Assembly (NCBI RefSeq): GCF_001884105.1
Contig: NZ_MACI01000022.1
Coordinates: forward strand, 1 to 64,000
Length of the DNA: 64,000 nucleotides
Direction of reading: 5' to 3'
Origin: Bacillus luti
Lineage (GTDB): Bacteria; Bacillota; Bacilli; Bacillales; Bacillaceae_G
Within the stretch, counting starts at the first letter, position 1. The number at the start of each line of letters is the position of its first letter. The position numbers were made by a program, and so were the translations under genes. This document shows, piece after piece, positions 1 to 8,095 of this stretch. A model generated the notes under the pieces. That model did no database searches and was not told where the DNA came from. It saw nothing but the letters and a program-made list of their open reading frames with translations.

Positions 1-1
1 G

Positions 2-229
2 AAAAGGGAAGACAGAATCTTTGAAACGATAAGAGAAGCTGAAGTGTGGGCCGATTCGATCGCGAATGAAATGTATGGGAGAGTATTTGATGGATATGAA
101 ACATCAGATTATAAAATAGCGTATGCTCTTTCGTTTTTCCTAGCGCAAAATCAAGATTTTACAGTTCATACGGAAGTGAGCTTTAAAGAAGAGAGAGAAA
201 TCTATAAAGTTTGGCAAAATCTTGTGTAG
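2..229 (+). CDS. C-terminal end of an unrecognised protein (5' partial)
   Basis: An open frame enters from the left edge and stops at 227-229, giving about 75 residues. It is rich in charged and aromatic residues and has no membrane segment, Cys motif or repeat that I recognise. It runs in the same direction as phoP but is separated from it by about 160 bases. In Bacillus, phoP usually follows the citrate-cycle genes citZ-icd-mdh, but this tail does not look like malate dehydrogenase. The frame is clean up to its stop. The function cannot be assigned. Confidence 0.5.
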   Translation, partial: KREDRIFETIREAEVWADSIANEMYGRVFDGYETSDYKIAYALSFFLAQNQDFTVHTEVSFKEEREIYKVWQNLV

Positions 230-319
230 TTGCAGGCGAGGTGTAATTACGTCTATTTTCTCAATTCTGCACAAACAAACTCCATGAATAGACAATTATA
301 TTGAGGGGGAACCTGTTTT

Positions 320-352
320 CTAGTATGATGAGAATAACGGGGAAAATACTAG
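320..352. promoter_or_regulatory. Inverted repeat in the phoP promoter region
   Basis: The arms CTAGTAT (320-326) and ATACTAG (346-352) are perfect 7-bp complements separated by 19 bases, about 40 bases before the phoP start. The left arm runs into a TATGAT hexamer (325-330) that could be a -10 element, so the repeat could be an operator or a leader hairpin. No good -35 sits at the right distance. The identity of any binder is unknown. Confidence 0.35.
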
Positions 353-391
353 GATGAAGAAGGTTTCAAGTCTATAACTTGGAGGAAAAGA

Positions 392-1111
392 ATGAACAAT
401 CGTATTTTAGTAGTTGATGATGAGGAGTTTATCTTAACTTTAATTGAATTTAATTTACAACAAGCTGGTTTTGAAGTTATAACAGCGATGGATGGAGAAA
501 TGGCGCTTCAAAAGGCGACAACAGAACGTCCGGATTTAATTATATTAGATTTAATGCTTCCGAAAATGGATGGTATGGAAGTTTGTAAAGAATTACGATT
601 GCAGCGTATCATGACGCCGATTTTAATGTTAACAGCAAAAGATGATGAGTTTGATAAGGTGCTAGGTCTTGAACTTGGGGCAGATGATTATATGACGAAG
701 CCATTTAGTCCGAGGGAAGTAGTTGCTCGTGTGAAGGCGATTTTGCGTCGTACGAAATTGCAACAAGAAGAACAAGTTGCAGAAGCGCCAGATGAAGATA
801 GCATCATAATTGCAGAACTTAAAATTTTACCAGAGTTTTATGAGGCTTATTTCCAAGGAAGAAAGCTTGAATTAACACCAAAAGAATTTGAACTACTTGT
901 TTATCTTGCGAAAAATAAGAGTCGCGTATTGACGCGTGATCAATTATTAAGTGCTGTATGGAATTATGATTTTGCTGGTGATACACGAATTGTTGACGTT
1001 CATATTAGTCATTTGCGCGATAAAATTGAACAAAATACGAAAAAACCGACGTACATTAAAACGATACGTGGTTTAGGATATAAATTAGAGGAGCCAAAAG
1101 GGGATGAATAA
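392..1111 (+). CDS. phoP: PhoP, phosphate-starvation response regulator
   Basis: OmpR/PhoB-family response regulator of 239 residues. The receiver domain (about 1-120) has the acidic pair D9-D10, phospho-acceptor D53 in the LDLMLPKMDG motif and the conserved Lys of the MTKPFSP segment. A winged-helix DNA-binding domain follows (about 140-235) and ends in the usual TIRGLGYKLE motif. The ATG follows a GGAGG site. The stop overlaps the phoR start by 8 bases, so the two are translationally coupled. Known role of the family: phosphorylated by PhoR under phosphate limitation, it activates or represses Pho-regulon promoters through tandem TT(A/C/T)ACA-type repeats. Candidate repeats of this kind lie downstream of phoR (2879-2917). 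Gene order, with phoR and then polA following, matches B. subtilis phoP. Confidence 0.93.
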   Translation: MNNRILVVDDEEFILTLIEFNLQQAGFEVITAMDGEMALQKATTERPDLIILDLMLPKMDGMEVCKELRLQRIMTPILMLTAKDDEFDKVLGLELGADDYMTKPFSPREVVARVKAILRRTKLQQEEQVAEAPDEDSIIIAELKILPEFYEAYFQGRKLELTPKEFELLVYLAKNKSRVLTRDQLLSAVWNYDFAGDTRIVDVHISHLRDKIEQNTKKPTYIKTIRGLGYKLEEPKGDE

Positions 1112-2867
1112 ATTTCGTTCCAGGCTTCTTTTTACATTTGTTTCTCTCATTGTGTTTATTTTAGTTGGACTAGGTTTATTGCTAGAAACTGTTTTTGAAA
1201 ACTACTATATAAATCATGCTAAAGAGAGAATGGTAAAAGAGACAGAGTATGTTGCCGTATTAGCAGAAGAACAAGGTTTCGATGATGTTTTAAAAAATCC
1301 GTATGTATTTGAAAAGTTGGAAGAGAAAATACCAGCTTCTATTCTATTTGTGGATGAAAAAAATAAAGTTCAATATAGCAAAGGGCAACAATCTACTTTT
1401 AGCCAAGAGATGGTCAAAGAACTTTCCTCTGAAACAGCGAAGCAAAAAAATAAAGTGATTACGAAAGAAACGGATCAAAAGAATGAGTTTTATCATGTTG
1501 TATTCGTTCAGGATGTAGAAGGAAAACAAGGATATATTTTGGTGAAAAGTACAATTGATACTTTGAGGGATGTTCACCAGAAAACGTGGGGATTATTAAT
1601 CATTGGATTTGTCATCGCTTGTCTCGTAGTTGTATTCTTGGGTATGAAAATTACAGGGCAATATATTAGACCAATTGAATCCGTTACGAAAGTTGCAATT
1701 GAATTAGCGAAGGGGAATTATAAAGCGCGTGCATACGAAAGTCATTCGGATGAAACAGGAATGCTGAGTAAAGCAATTAATATTTTAGCGCGTAATTTAC
1801 AAGAGATGACGCTTGAGCAAGAAATGCAACAAGACCGCCTGCATACATTAATTGAAAATATGGGAAGTGGAATGATTCTAATCGATAGCCGCGGTTATAT
1901 AAACCTTGTAAACCGTTCGTATAAGGAGACTTTCCACGTAACAGACGAAGAATATTTAGATCGTTTATACTACGAGTCGTTTCATCATACAGAAATTATA
2001 GAGCTAGTGGAAGAAATCTTTATGACAGAAGTGAAAGTGCGTAAACAAATGTTGTTACCACTTGGAATTGAGCGAAAGCATTTTGAAGTATATGGAGCGC
2101 CAATTATTGGGACGAACCATGAATGGAAAGGAATTGTTCTCGTATTCCATGACATTACTGAGTTGAAGAAATTAGAACAAATGAGAAAAGACTTCTTAGC
2201 GAATGTTTCTCATGAACTAAAAACACCGATTACTTCTATTAAAGGTTTTTCAGAAACACTCTTGGACGGAGCGATGGATAATAAAAAGTTCTGCGAACAT
2301 TTCTTGCATATTATTTTAAAAGAAAGTGAGCGTATGCAAGGTTTAATTGAAGATTTATTAGATTTGTCAAAAATCGAGCAACAAGGGTTTAAATTAAATA
2401 TGGGAACCGTTGATATGAAGGGGCTTCTTGAAGATATTCATATGGTGCTTAATAATAAGGCGGGCGAAAAAGAAATCTCTTTACAAGTGGATGTATTAAA
2501 ACGTGTTTCTGTCATTGGAGATCCGAGTCGATTGAAACAAATCTTTATTAATTTAATTAATAATGCAATCGTATATACACCTGCTGGAGGCGTTGTTTCT
2601 GTAGAGTTAGCAGAAGATAAATATAATGCTTACATAAAAGTATCGGATACTGGAATTGGTATTAGTAAAGATGAAATTCCGCGTATTTTTGAACGCTTTT
2701 ACCGAGTGGATAAAGCGAGAAGTAGAAATACTGGTGGTACAGGCCTTGGATTATCGATTGTAAAACATTTAGTTGAGGCGCATCACGGTACAATTACAGT
2801 GGATAGCGAAGTTGGAGAAGGGACAACATTTACGGTTGTTTTACCAAAATCAGCAACTGATAAATAG
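1104..2867 (+). CDS. phoR: PhoR, phosphate-starvation sensor histidine kinase
   Basis: Membrane histidine kinase of 587 residues, the usual length for Bacillus PhoR. It has an N-terminal membrane segment (about 8-28), an extracytoplasmic domain of about 120 residues, and a second membrane segment (about 155-180). HAMP and PAS regions follow, then a HisKA domain with the phospho-accepting His at about residue 370 (NVSHELKTP). The HATPase domain carries the N box (NLINNAIVYTP), the DTGIGI box and the GGTGLGLSIV box. It phosphorylates PhoP. The start overlaps the end of phoP. No terminator directly follows the stop; the next structured element is the PhoP-like box cluster before polA. Confidence 0.92.
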   Translation: MNKFRSRLLFTFVSLIVFILVGLGLLLETVFENYYINHAKERMVKETEYVAVLAEEQGFDDVLKNPYVFEKLEEKIPASILFVDEKNKVQYSKGQQSTFSQEMVKELSSETAKQKNKVITKETDQKNEFYHVVFVQDVEGKQGYILVKSTIDTLRDVHQKTWGLLIIGFVIACLVVVFLGMKITGQYIRPIESVTKVAIELAKGNYKARAYESHSDETGMLSKAINILARNLQEMTLEQEMQQDRLHTLIENMGSGMILIDSRGYINLVNRSYKETFHVTDEEYLDRLYYESFHHTEIIELVEEIFMTEVKVRKQMLLPLGIERKHFEVYGAPIIGTNHEWKGIVLVFHDITELKKLEQMRKDFLANVSHELKTPITSIKGFSETLLDGAMDNKKFCEHFLHIILKESERMQGLIEDLLDLSKIEQQGFKLNMGTVDMKGLLEDIHMVLNNKAGEKEISLQVDVLKRVSVIGDPSRLKQIFINLINNAIVYTPAGGVVSVELAEDKYNAYIKVSDTGIGISKDEIPRIFERFYRVDKARSRNTGGTGLGLSIVKHLVEAHHGTITVDSEVGEGTTFTVVLPKSATDK

Positions 2868-2878
2868 GATGATGGATG

Positions 2879-2935
2879 TTTACAATATATTAACAATGGC
2901 TTAATTAAATATTAATAAAGCTCTGTTAATATAAT
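2879..2935 (+). promoter_or_regulatory. Tandem PhoP-like boxes and promoter between phoR and polA
   Basis: Four hexamers start exactly 11 bp apart: TTTACA (2879), TTAACA (2890), TTAATT (2901) and TTAATA (2912). This is the arrangement known for B. subtilis PhoP binding. A perfect -10 TATAAT lies at 2930-2935 with no good -35 hexamer. The boxes therefore fall at about -63 to -25 relative to the inferred start near 2942, the position expected for a PhoP-activated promoter. The sequence pattern is seen directly. PhoP binding is inferred. Confidence 0.55.
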
Positions 2936-2966
2936 AGATGAAAACCCCTTCATCCAAGGAGTAATT

Positions 2967-3035
2967 TTGGACGAGAGTAGTTGTGCTATTCTCGTCACTT
3001 CCCTTTATGCCAATATAAGCCGATTTTATATATAG
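2967..3035 (+). CDS. Possible 22-codon leader peptide upstream of polA
   Basis: A TTG codon at 2967 follows an AAGGAG site (2956-2961) at good spacing and opens 22 codons before TAG at 3033-3035. The frame overlaps a hairpin (arms about 2970-2980 and 2986-2996, GACGAGAGTAG with CTATTCTCGTC). It lies between the PhoP-like promoter and the polA terminator, the layout of an attenuator leader peptide. No family is recognised, and translation is only suggested by the ribosome binding site. Confidence 0.3.
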   Translation: MDESSCAILVTSLYANISRFYI

Positions 3036-3041
3036 GAAAAT

Positions 3042-3106
3042 AACCGTTATTTTTCTTCTCTCTATTAGTCATGTTAATATAGAGAGAGGAAAGGAACGGT
3101 TTTTTT
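3042..3106 (+). terminator. Large intrinsic terminator or attenuator directly before polA
   Basis: The arms AACCGTT (3042-3048) and AACGGTT (3095-3101) enclose a second pairing, TCTCTCTAT (3057-3065) with ATAGAGAGA (3079-3087), which extends through mostly complementary pyrimidine and purine tracts. A run of Ts reaches 3106. Only 44 bases separate the end of the T-run from the polA TTG start, so polA transcription from upstream must read through it. Confidence 0.7.
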
Positions 3107-3150
3107 CTGTGAAAAAAATCATTTCAAATTTGTATGGGGAGGTTTCTGAT

Positions 3151-5784
3151 TTGGAAAAAAAGGTCGTACTAGTAGATGGTAATAATATCGCGTATCGTGC
3201 TTTCTTTGCACTACCGCTTTTAAATAACGACAAAGGTATACATACGAACGCAATTTACGGTTTTACAATGATGTTAATGAGAATATTAGAGGAAGAAAAG
3301 CCGACGCATATGTTAGTAGCATTTGATGCAGGCAAAACAACGTTCCGTCATAAAACGTATAGTGAGTATAAGGGCGGACGTCAAAAGACTCCACCTGAGT
3401 TATCAGAGCAGTTCCCGTTTATTCGTGAAATGCTTGATGCGTTCAATGTGCCACGTTATGAGCTGGCAAATTATGAAGCAGATGACATTATGGGAACGTT
3501 AGCGAAAGAAGCGAGTGAGCAAGGGGCAAGTGTAAAAGTTATTTCAGGAGATAAAGATTTACTTCAACTTGTTTCTGATAACACGCTTGTATGTATTCCT
3601 AGAAAAGGGATTACAGAAGTAGATGAATATACGACAGAAGCTTTATTTGAGAAATACAGCTTATCACCAAAGCAAATTATCGATATGAAAGGTTTAATGG
3701 GAGACCAATCAGATAATATCCCGGGTGTACCAGGAGTTGGTGAAAAAACTGCGATTAAATTGTTAACACAGTTTGGAACGGTTGAAGAGGTGTATGAAAA
3801 TATAGATCAAGTAAGCGGGAAGAAATTAAAAGAAAAGCTGGAAGCAAATAAAGACCAAGCTCTTATGAGTAAAGATCTTGCAACTATTATTACAGATGCA
3901 CCGATTACTGTGCATGTGGATGATATGGAGTATAAAGGCTATGAAGCAAGTGATGTCATTCCAATGTTCGAGAGTTTAGGATTTACATCTCTTTTAAATA
4001 AGTTAGGTGTTACGCCGGAGGAAACAGCTCCAGCTGAATTAGATGATATTACATTTGATATCGTGGAAGAAGTTACACAAGAAATGCTTCAGCAAGATAG
4101 TGCGCTTATTGTTGAAGTGCAAGAAGATAATTATCATAAAGCAGATATTCAAGGTTTTGGTATTCAAAATGAAAATGGTTGCTACTTTATTCAGACAGAC
4201 ATTGCCCTTAAGTCAGATGCTTTTAAAGAGTGGCTTGCAAATGGAGAAATGAGAAAGCATACATTTGATGCGAAGCGTGCGATCGTTGCGCTTAAATGGA
4301 ATGGGATAGATATTCAAGGGATTGACTTTGATTTATTAATCGCTGCGTATTTACTTGATCCAGCTGATACGGACAAAGATTTCCGTACTGTAGCGAAAAT
4401 GAAAGAAACGCATGCTGTGAAATCCGATGAAGAAGTTTACGGAAAAGGCGCGAAGCGTGCTGTTCCAGAGCTAGAAGTAGTAGCGGAGCATGTCGCTCGT
4501 AAAGTGCATGTATTATATGATGTAAAGCAAACATTCATTGAAGAGTTAGAAAAAAATGAGCAATATGAACTATTTACAGAGTTAGAATTGCCACTTGCAC
4601 GTGTATTAGCTGATATGGAAGTAAAAGGTGTAAAAGTTGATACGGATCGTCTTCGTAATATGGGAGAAGAGCTTGCAGGTAGATTAAAGGAAATGGAACA
4701 GGAAATTTATAAGCTTGCGGGAACAGAATTTAATATTAATTCACCGAAGCAGCTTGGTGTTATTCTGTTTGAAAACTTAAACTTACCAGTTATTAAAAAG
4801 ACGAAAACAGGCTATTCTACATCAGCTGATGTACTAGACAAGCTTATGGATCACCATGAAATCATTCCAAATATTTTACATTATCGTCAATTAGGAAAAC
4901 TAAACTCAACTTATATTGAAGGTTTATTGAAAGTTGTACATGAAGATTCATGTAAAATCCATACTCGTTTCAATCAAGTATTAACGCAAACAGGCCGATT
5001 AAGCTCAACGGATCCGAACTTGCAAAATATCCCGATTCGATTAGAAGAAGGAAGAAAGATTCGTCAGGCATTCGTTCCATCAGAAGAAGGATGGATTATG
5101 TACGCAGCAGATTATTCGCAAATTGAACTTCGTGTATTAGCTCATATTGCAAATGATAAAGGGCTAGTTGAAGCGTTCCAACATGACATGGATATTCATA
5201 CGAAAACAGCTATGGATGTATTTGGCGTTGAAAAAGATGAAGTAACTTCAAATATGAGACGACAAGCGAAAGCTGTTAACTTCGGAATTGTATATGGTAT
5301 TAGTGATTATGGTCTTTCGCAAAACTTAGGAATTACAAGAAAAGCAGCAGCAGAATTTATTGAAAAGTATTTAGAAAGTTTCCCTGGTGTACAAGAATAC
5401 ATGGAGGACATCGTAAAAGATGCGAAACAAAAAGGATATGTGGCTACATTATTAAATCGTCGCCGTTACATTCCAGAAATTACGAGTCGTAATTTCAATC
5501 TACGTAGCTTTGCTGAACGTACAGCTATGAATACACCAATTCAAGGTACTGCAGCAGATATTATTAAAAAAGCGATGATTATTATGGCGGATCGTTTAGA
5601 AGAAGAAGGATTACAAGCGCGTCTTCTTCTGCAAGTACACGATGAATTAATATTTGAAGCACCAAAAGAAGAAATTGAAAAATTAGAGAAGCTTGTACCA
5701 GAAGTAATGGAACATGCAATTGAACTGGCAGTTCCGCTGAAAGTTGATTATTCTTACGGTCCAACTTGGTACGACGCAAAATAA
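3151..5784 (+). CDS. polA: DNA polymerase I
   Basis: 877-residue family A polymerase. It fills Okazaki-fragment and repair gaps and removes RNA primers. The N-terminal 5'-3' exonuclease (1 to about 290) has the acidic motifs around LVDGNNIAYRA and YEADDIMG and a helix-hairpin-helix (GVPGVGEKTA). The middle 3'-5' exonuclease-like domain lacks the usual catalytic acids, as in other Bacillus enzymes. The polymerase domain carries motif A (DYSQIELRVLAHI), motif B (RRQAKAVNFGIVYG) and motif C (QVHDELIFE). I chose TTG at 3151 because GGGGAGG (3136-3142) sits 8 bases before it and the protein then begins LEKKVVLVDG. A longer GTG start at 3109 has no ribosome binding site and directly follows a terminator. 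mutM follows 12 bases later. Confidence 0.93.
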   Translation: MEKKVVLVDGNNIAYRAFFALPLLNNDKGIHTNAIYGFTMMLMRILEEEKPTHMLVAFDAGKTTFRHKTYSEYKGGRQKTPPELSEQFPFIREMLDAFNVPRYELANYEADDIMGTLAKEASEQGASVKVISGDKDLLQLVSDNTLVCIPRKGITEVDEYTTEALFEKYSLSPKQIIDMKGLMGDQSDNIPGVPGVGEKTAIKLLTQFGTVEEVYENIDQVSGKKLKEKLEANKDQALMSKDLATIITDAPITVHVDDMEYKGYEASDVIPMFESLGFTSLLNKLGVTPEETAPAELDDITFDIVEEVTQEMLQQDSALIVEVQEDNYHKADIQGFGIQNENGCYFIQTDIALKSDAFKEWLANGEMRKHTFDAKRAIVALKWNGIDIQGIDFDLLIAAYLLDPADTDKDFRTVAKMKETHAVKSDEEVYGKGAKRAVPELEVVAEHVARKVHVLYDVKQTFIEELEKNEQYELFTELELPLARVLADMEVKGVKVDTDRLRNMGEELAGRLKEMEQEIYKLAGTEFNINSPKQLGVILFENLNLPVIKKTKTGYSTSADVLDKLMDHHEIIPNILHYRQLGKLNSTYIEGLLKVVHEDSCKIHTRFNQVLTQTGRLSSTDPNLQNIPIRLEEGRKIRQAFVPSEEGWIMYAADYSQIELRVLAHIANDKGLVEAFQHDMDIHTKTAMDVFGVEKDEVTSNMRRQAKAVNFGIVYGISDYGLSQNLGITRKAAAEFIEKYLESFPGVQEYMEDIVKDAKQKGYVATLLNRRRYIPEITSRNFNLRSFAERTAMNTPIQGTAADIIKKAMIIMADRLEEEGLQARLLLQVHDELIFEAPKEEIEKLEKLVPEVMEHAIELAVPLKVDYSYGPTWYDAK

Positions 5785-5796
5785 GGAAGTGATGAA

Positions 5797-6627
5797 ATGC
5801 CTGAATTACCAGAGGTTGAAAACGTCAGACGGACACTTGAAAATCTTGTAACAGGAAAAACAATTGCAGATGTCATTGTTACTTATCCCAAAATAGTAAA
5901 ACGTCCGGATGATGCAGAAATCTTTAAAGAAATGCTAAAAGGCGAGACGATTGAAAATGTAAAGCGAAGAGGAAAGTTTTTGCTTTTATATGTAACGAAT
6001 TATGTCATTGTTTCCCATTTGCGTATGGAAGGTAAGTTTTTACTACATCAAGAGGATGAGCCGATTGATAAACATACGCATGTCCGTTTCTTATTTACAG
6101 ATGGAACTGAATTGCATTATAAAGATGTGAGAAAGTTTGGTACGATGCATCTCTTTAAGAAAGGTGAAGAATTGAATCAAATGCCTCTTGCTGATTTAGG
6201 ACCAGAGCCATTTGATGCTGAATTGACACCGAAGTATTTACAAGAGAGATTGCAAAAGACAAATCGCAAAATAAAAGTCGTATTATTAGACCAACGCCTT
6301 TTAGTAGGGCTTGGAAATATATATGTAGATGAAGTTTTATTCCGTTCTCAAATTCATCCAGAACGAGAAGCGTCGTCTTTAACAGAAGAAGAAATCGAGA
6401 GAGTGTACGAAGCAATTGTTACAACGCTAGGCGAAGCAGTGAAGCGAGGCGGAAGTACAATTAGAACGTATATCAATTCGCAAGGACAAATTGGTTCATT
6501 CCAAGAACTTCTAAATGTATATGGGAAAAAGGGAGAACCATGTGTGACTTGCGGTACGATTTTAGAAAAAACAGTTGTTGGCGGGAGAGGAACGCATTAC
6601 TGCCCAATTTGTCAGCCTAGAATATAG
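5797..6627 (+). CDS. mutM: Formamidopyrimidine-DNA glycosylase
   Basis: 276 residues, the standard length. The protein excises oxidised purines such as 8-oxoguanine and nicks the abasic site. Pro2 and Glu3 of the MPELPEVE start form the catalytic N-terminus. A conserved Lys lies in the KRRGKFLL segment, the H2TH region contains the GLGNIYVDE motif, and a C-terminal zinc finger has four Cys (CVTC and CPIC). It sits 12 bases after polA with its own AGGAAGTGA-type ribosome binding site, so polA-mutM is probably co-transcribed as a repair operon. ytaF and coaE follow in the same direction, as in B. subtilis. Confidence 0.95.
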   Translation: MPELPEVENVRRTLENLVTGKTIADVIVTYPKIVKRPDDAEIFKEMLKGETIENVKRRGKFLLLYVTNYVIVSHLRMEGKFLLHQEDEPIDKHTHVRFLFTDGTELHYKDVRKFGTMHLFKKGEELNQMPLADLGPEPFDAELTPKYLQERLQKTNRKIKVVLLDQRLLVGLGNIYVDEVLFRSQIHPEREASSLTEEEIERVYEAIVTTLGEAVKRGGSTIRTYINSQGQIGSFQELLNVYGKKGEPCVTCGTILEKTVVGGRGTHYCPICQPRI

Positions 6628-6699
6628 AAAAGAGATAACATCGGATAGGCATTTGTCATATACATACAGCAGAGCTATGTATAAGGGAGGAGCTTACCG

Positions 6700-7332
6700 A
6701 TGTACCTTTATTTATCTCTTATTTTATTAGCTTTTACATTAAGCTTAGATAGCTGTAGTGTAGGGCTAACATATGGTTTAAGAAGCGTAAGAATTCCACT
6801 AAGATCAATTATAATTATCGGAATTTGTTCAGCGGCTGTTATGCTTGTTTCAATGGGAATTGGACATATGATCGCGAAAGTTTTTTCACCTGTTATCGCA
6901 ACGCGTATCGGTGGGCTTGTTCTTATTGGAATAGGGATTTGGGTATTATACCAATTTTTTCGGAGTGATAAAAAAGAAGAACCGAAGCAAGAGGAGAAGG
7001 TCTGGAAATTAGAGATTGCTTCACTAGGACTAGTGATTCAAATTTTACGGAAACCGACTGTTGCAGATTTTGATAAATCGGGTACTATTTCTGCAGGAGA
7101 AGCATTACTTCTCGGTATAGCTCTTTCTGTAGATTCGTTTGGTGCTGGAATTGGTGCATCTTTATTAGGTTATGCACCTGCTATGATGGCGATATTAGTC
7201 GCAGTAATGAGTTCTTTATTTTTATTTATTGGAATGAAGCTTGGTACGGTTTTATCGAATATGAAATGGTTGCAAAAATTTACATTCCTGCCTGGGGTAT
7301 TACTCATCATTATTGGAATTTGGAAAATGTAA
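6700..7332 (+). CDS. ytaF: Sporulation membrane protein YtaF (MntP-like fold)
   Basis: 210-residue membrane protein with about six hydrophobic segments and an internal duplication. The motif LSLDSCSVGLTYGLR near the N-terminus is echoed by LSVDSFGAGIGASLLGY at about 150, which is typical of the YtaF/MntP superfamily. A hydrophilic central loop contains a 12-residue segment (123-134, DFDKSGTISAGE) that fits an EF-hand calcium loop: D1, D3, S5, G6, I8, E12. A GGGAGG site precedes the ATG. The family is linked to sporulation in B. subtilis, but its transport substrate is not known to me. It lies between mutM and coaE, as in B. subtilis. Confidence 0.85.
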   Translation: MYLYLSLILLAFTLSLDSCSVGLTYGLRSVRIPLRSIIIIGICSAAVMLVSMGIGHMIAKVFSPVIATRIGGLVLIGIGIWVLYQFFRSDKKEEPKQEEKVWKLEIASLGLVIQILRKPTVADFDKSGTISAGEALLLGIALSVDSFGAGIGASLLGYAPAMMAILVAVMSSLFLFIGMKLGTVLSNMKWLQKFTFLPGVLLIIIGIWKM

Positions 7333-7383
7333 GTATGGGCGTGGAACATTAGTTTCGCGCCTTTTATTATGAGGAGGATTATT

Positions 7384-7986
7384 ATGACAGTAGTAATTGG
7401 ATTAACGGGAGGCATTGCAAGCGGAAAAAGTACGGTATCAGAAATGTTTCGTGAGCTAAGTATACCAGTTATTGATGCAGATGTTATTGCAAGAGAAGTT
7501 GTAGAACAAGGAAAACCAGCATATAACAAAATTGTAGAGGCATTTGGAACGGAAGTGTTACAACAAGATGGGGAACTGGATCGTCCAAAATTGGGAAGCA
7601 TCGTTTTCTATAATGAAGAAAAACGATTGCAGTTAAATAAAATTGTGCATCCTGCAGTACGTGAAGAAATGAATACACAAAAAGAAATGTACATAAAAAA
7701 AGGTGTGCAAGCGGTTGTGTTAGATATCCCGCTATTGTTTGAAAGTAAATTAACAAGTCTTGTGGATCGTGTTTTAGTTGTAGCAGTTACGCCGAATACA
7801 CAATTAAATCGCTTAATGAAACGAAATAACTTTTCAGAGAAAGAAGCAACGGCTCGTATTCGATCTCAGATGCCATTAGAAGAAAAAGTGAAAAATGCAG
7901 ATGAAGTGATAAATAATGATGGCACAATTATGGGAACGAAAACACAATTACAGGTAATTTTAAAGAAATGGAACATTATTGACTAA
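7384..7986 (+). CDS. coaE: Dephospho-CoA kinase
   Basis: 200-residue P-loop kinase for the last step of coenzyme A synthesis, ATP-dependent phosphorylation of the 3'-OH of dephospho-CoA. The Walker A motif GLTGGIASGKST is at residues 7-18, followed by the DADVIARE segment and a lid region. I chose ATG 7384 because GAGGAGG (7371-7377) lies just upstream; the upstream ATG at 7369 overlaps that site and would add five residues. It follows ytaF by about 50 bases. No terminator is seen before the gapB promoter. Confidence 0.93.
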   Translation: MTVVIGLTGGIASGKSTVSEMFRELSIPVIDADVIAREVVEQGKPAYNKIVEAFGTEVLQQDGELDRPKLGSIVFYNEEKRLQLNKIVHPAVREEMNTQKEMYIKKGVQAVVLDIPLLFESKLTSLVDRVLVVAVTPNTQLNRLMKRNNFSEKEATARIRSQMPLEEKVKNADEVINNDGTIMGTKTQLQVILKKWNIID

Positions 7987-8014
7987 AAAATTGTGAAATT
8001 AGTGAAAATGCTTA

Positions 8015-8075
8015 GTGACATATCTCCTTTTTGTGTTATACTATTATTGGGATTGGAGATAAATAGTATAACGCA
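8015..8075 (+). promoter_or_regulatory. gapB promoter with CcpN-like operators
   Basis: GTGACA (8015-8020), a 16-base spacer and TATACT (8037-8042) form a clear vegetative promoter. TGTGTTATACT (8032-8042) overlaps the -10 and fits the B. subtilis CcpN (YqzB) consensus TRTGHYATAYW at every position. A second copy lies inverted at 8065-8075 (complement TGCGTTATACT, one mismatch). The shared core GTTATACT/AGTATAAC is a perfect 8-bp inverted repeat. CcpN represses gapB on glucose in B. subtilis; the same control is inferred here. Confidence 0.65.
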
Positions 8076-8095
8076 TTCAAGGGGGATAACATATT

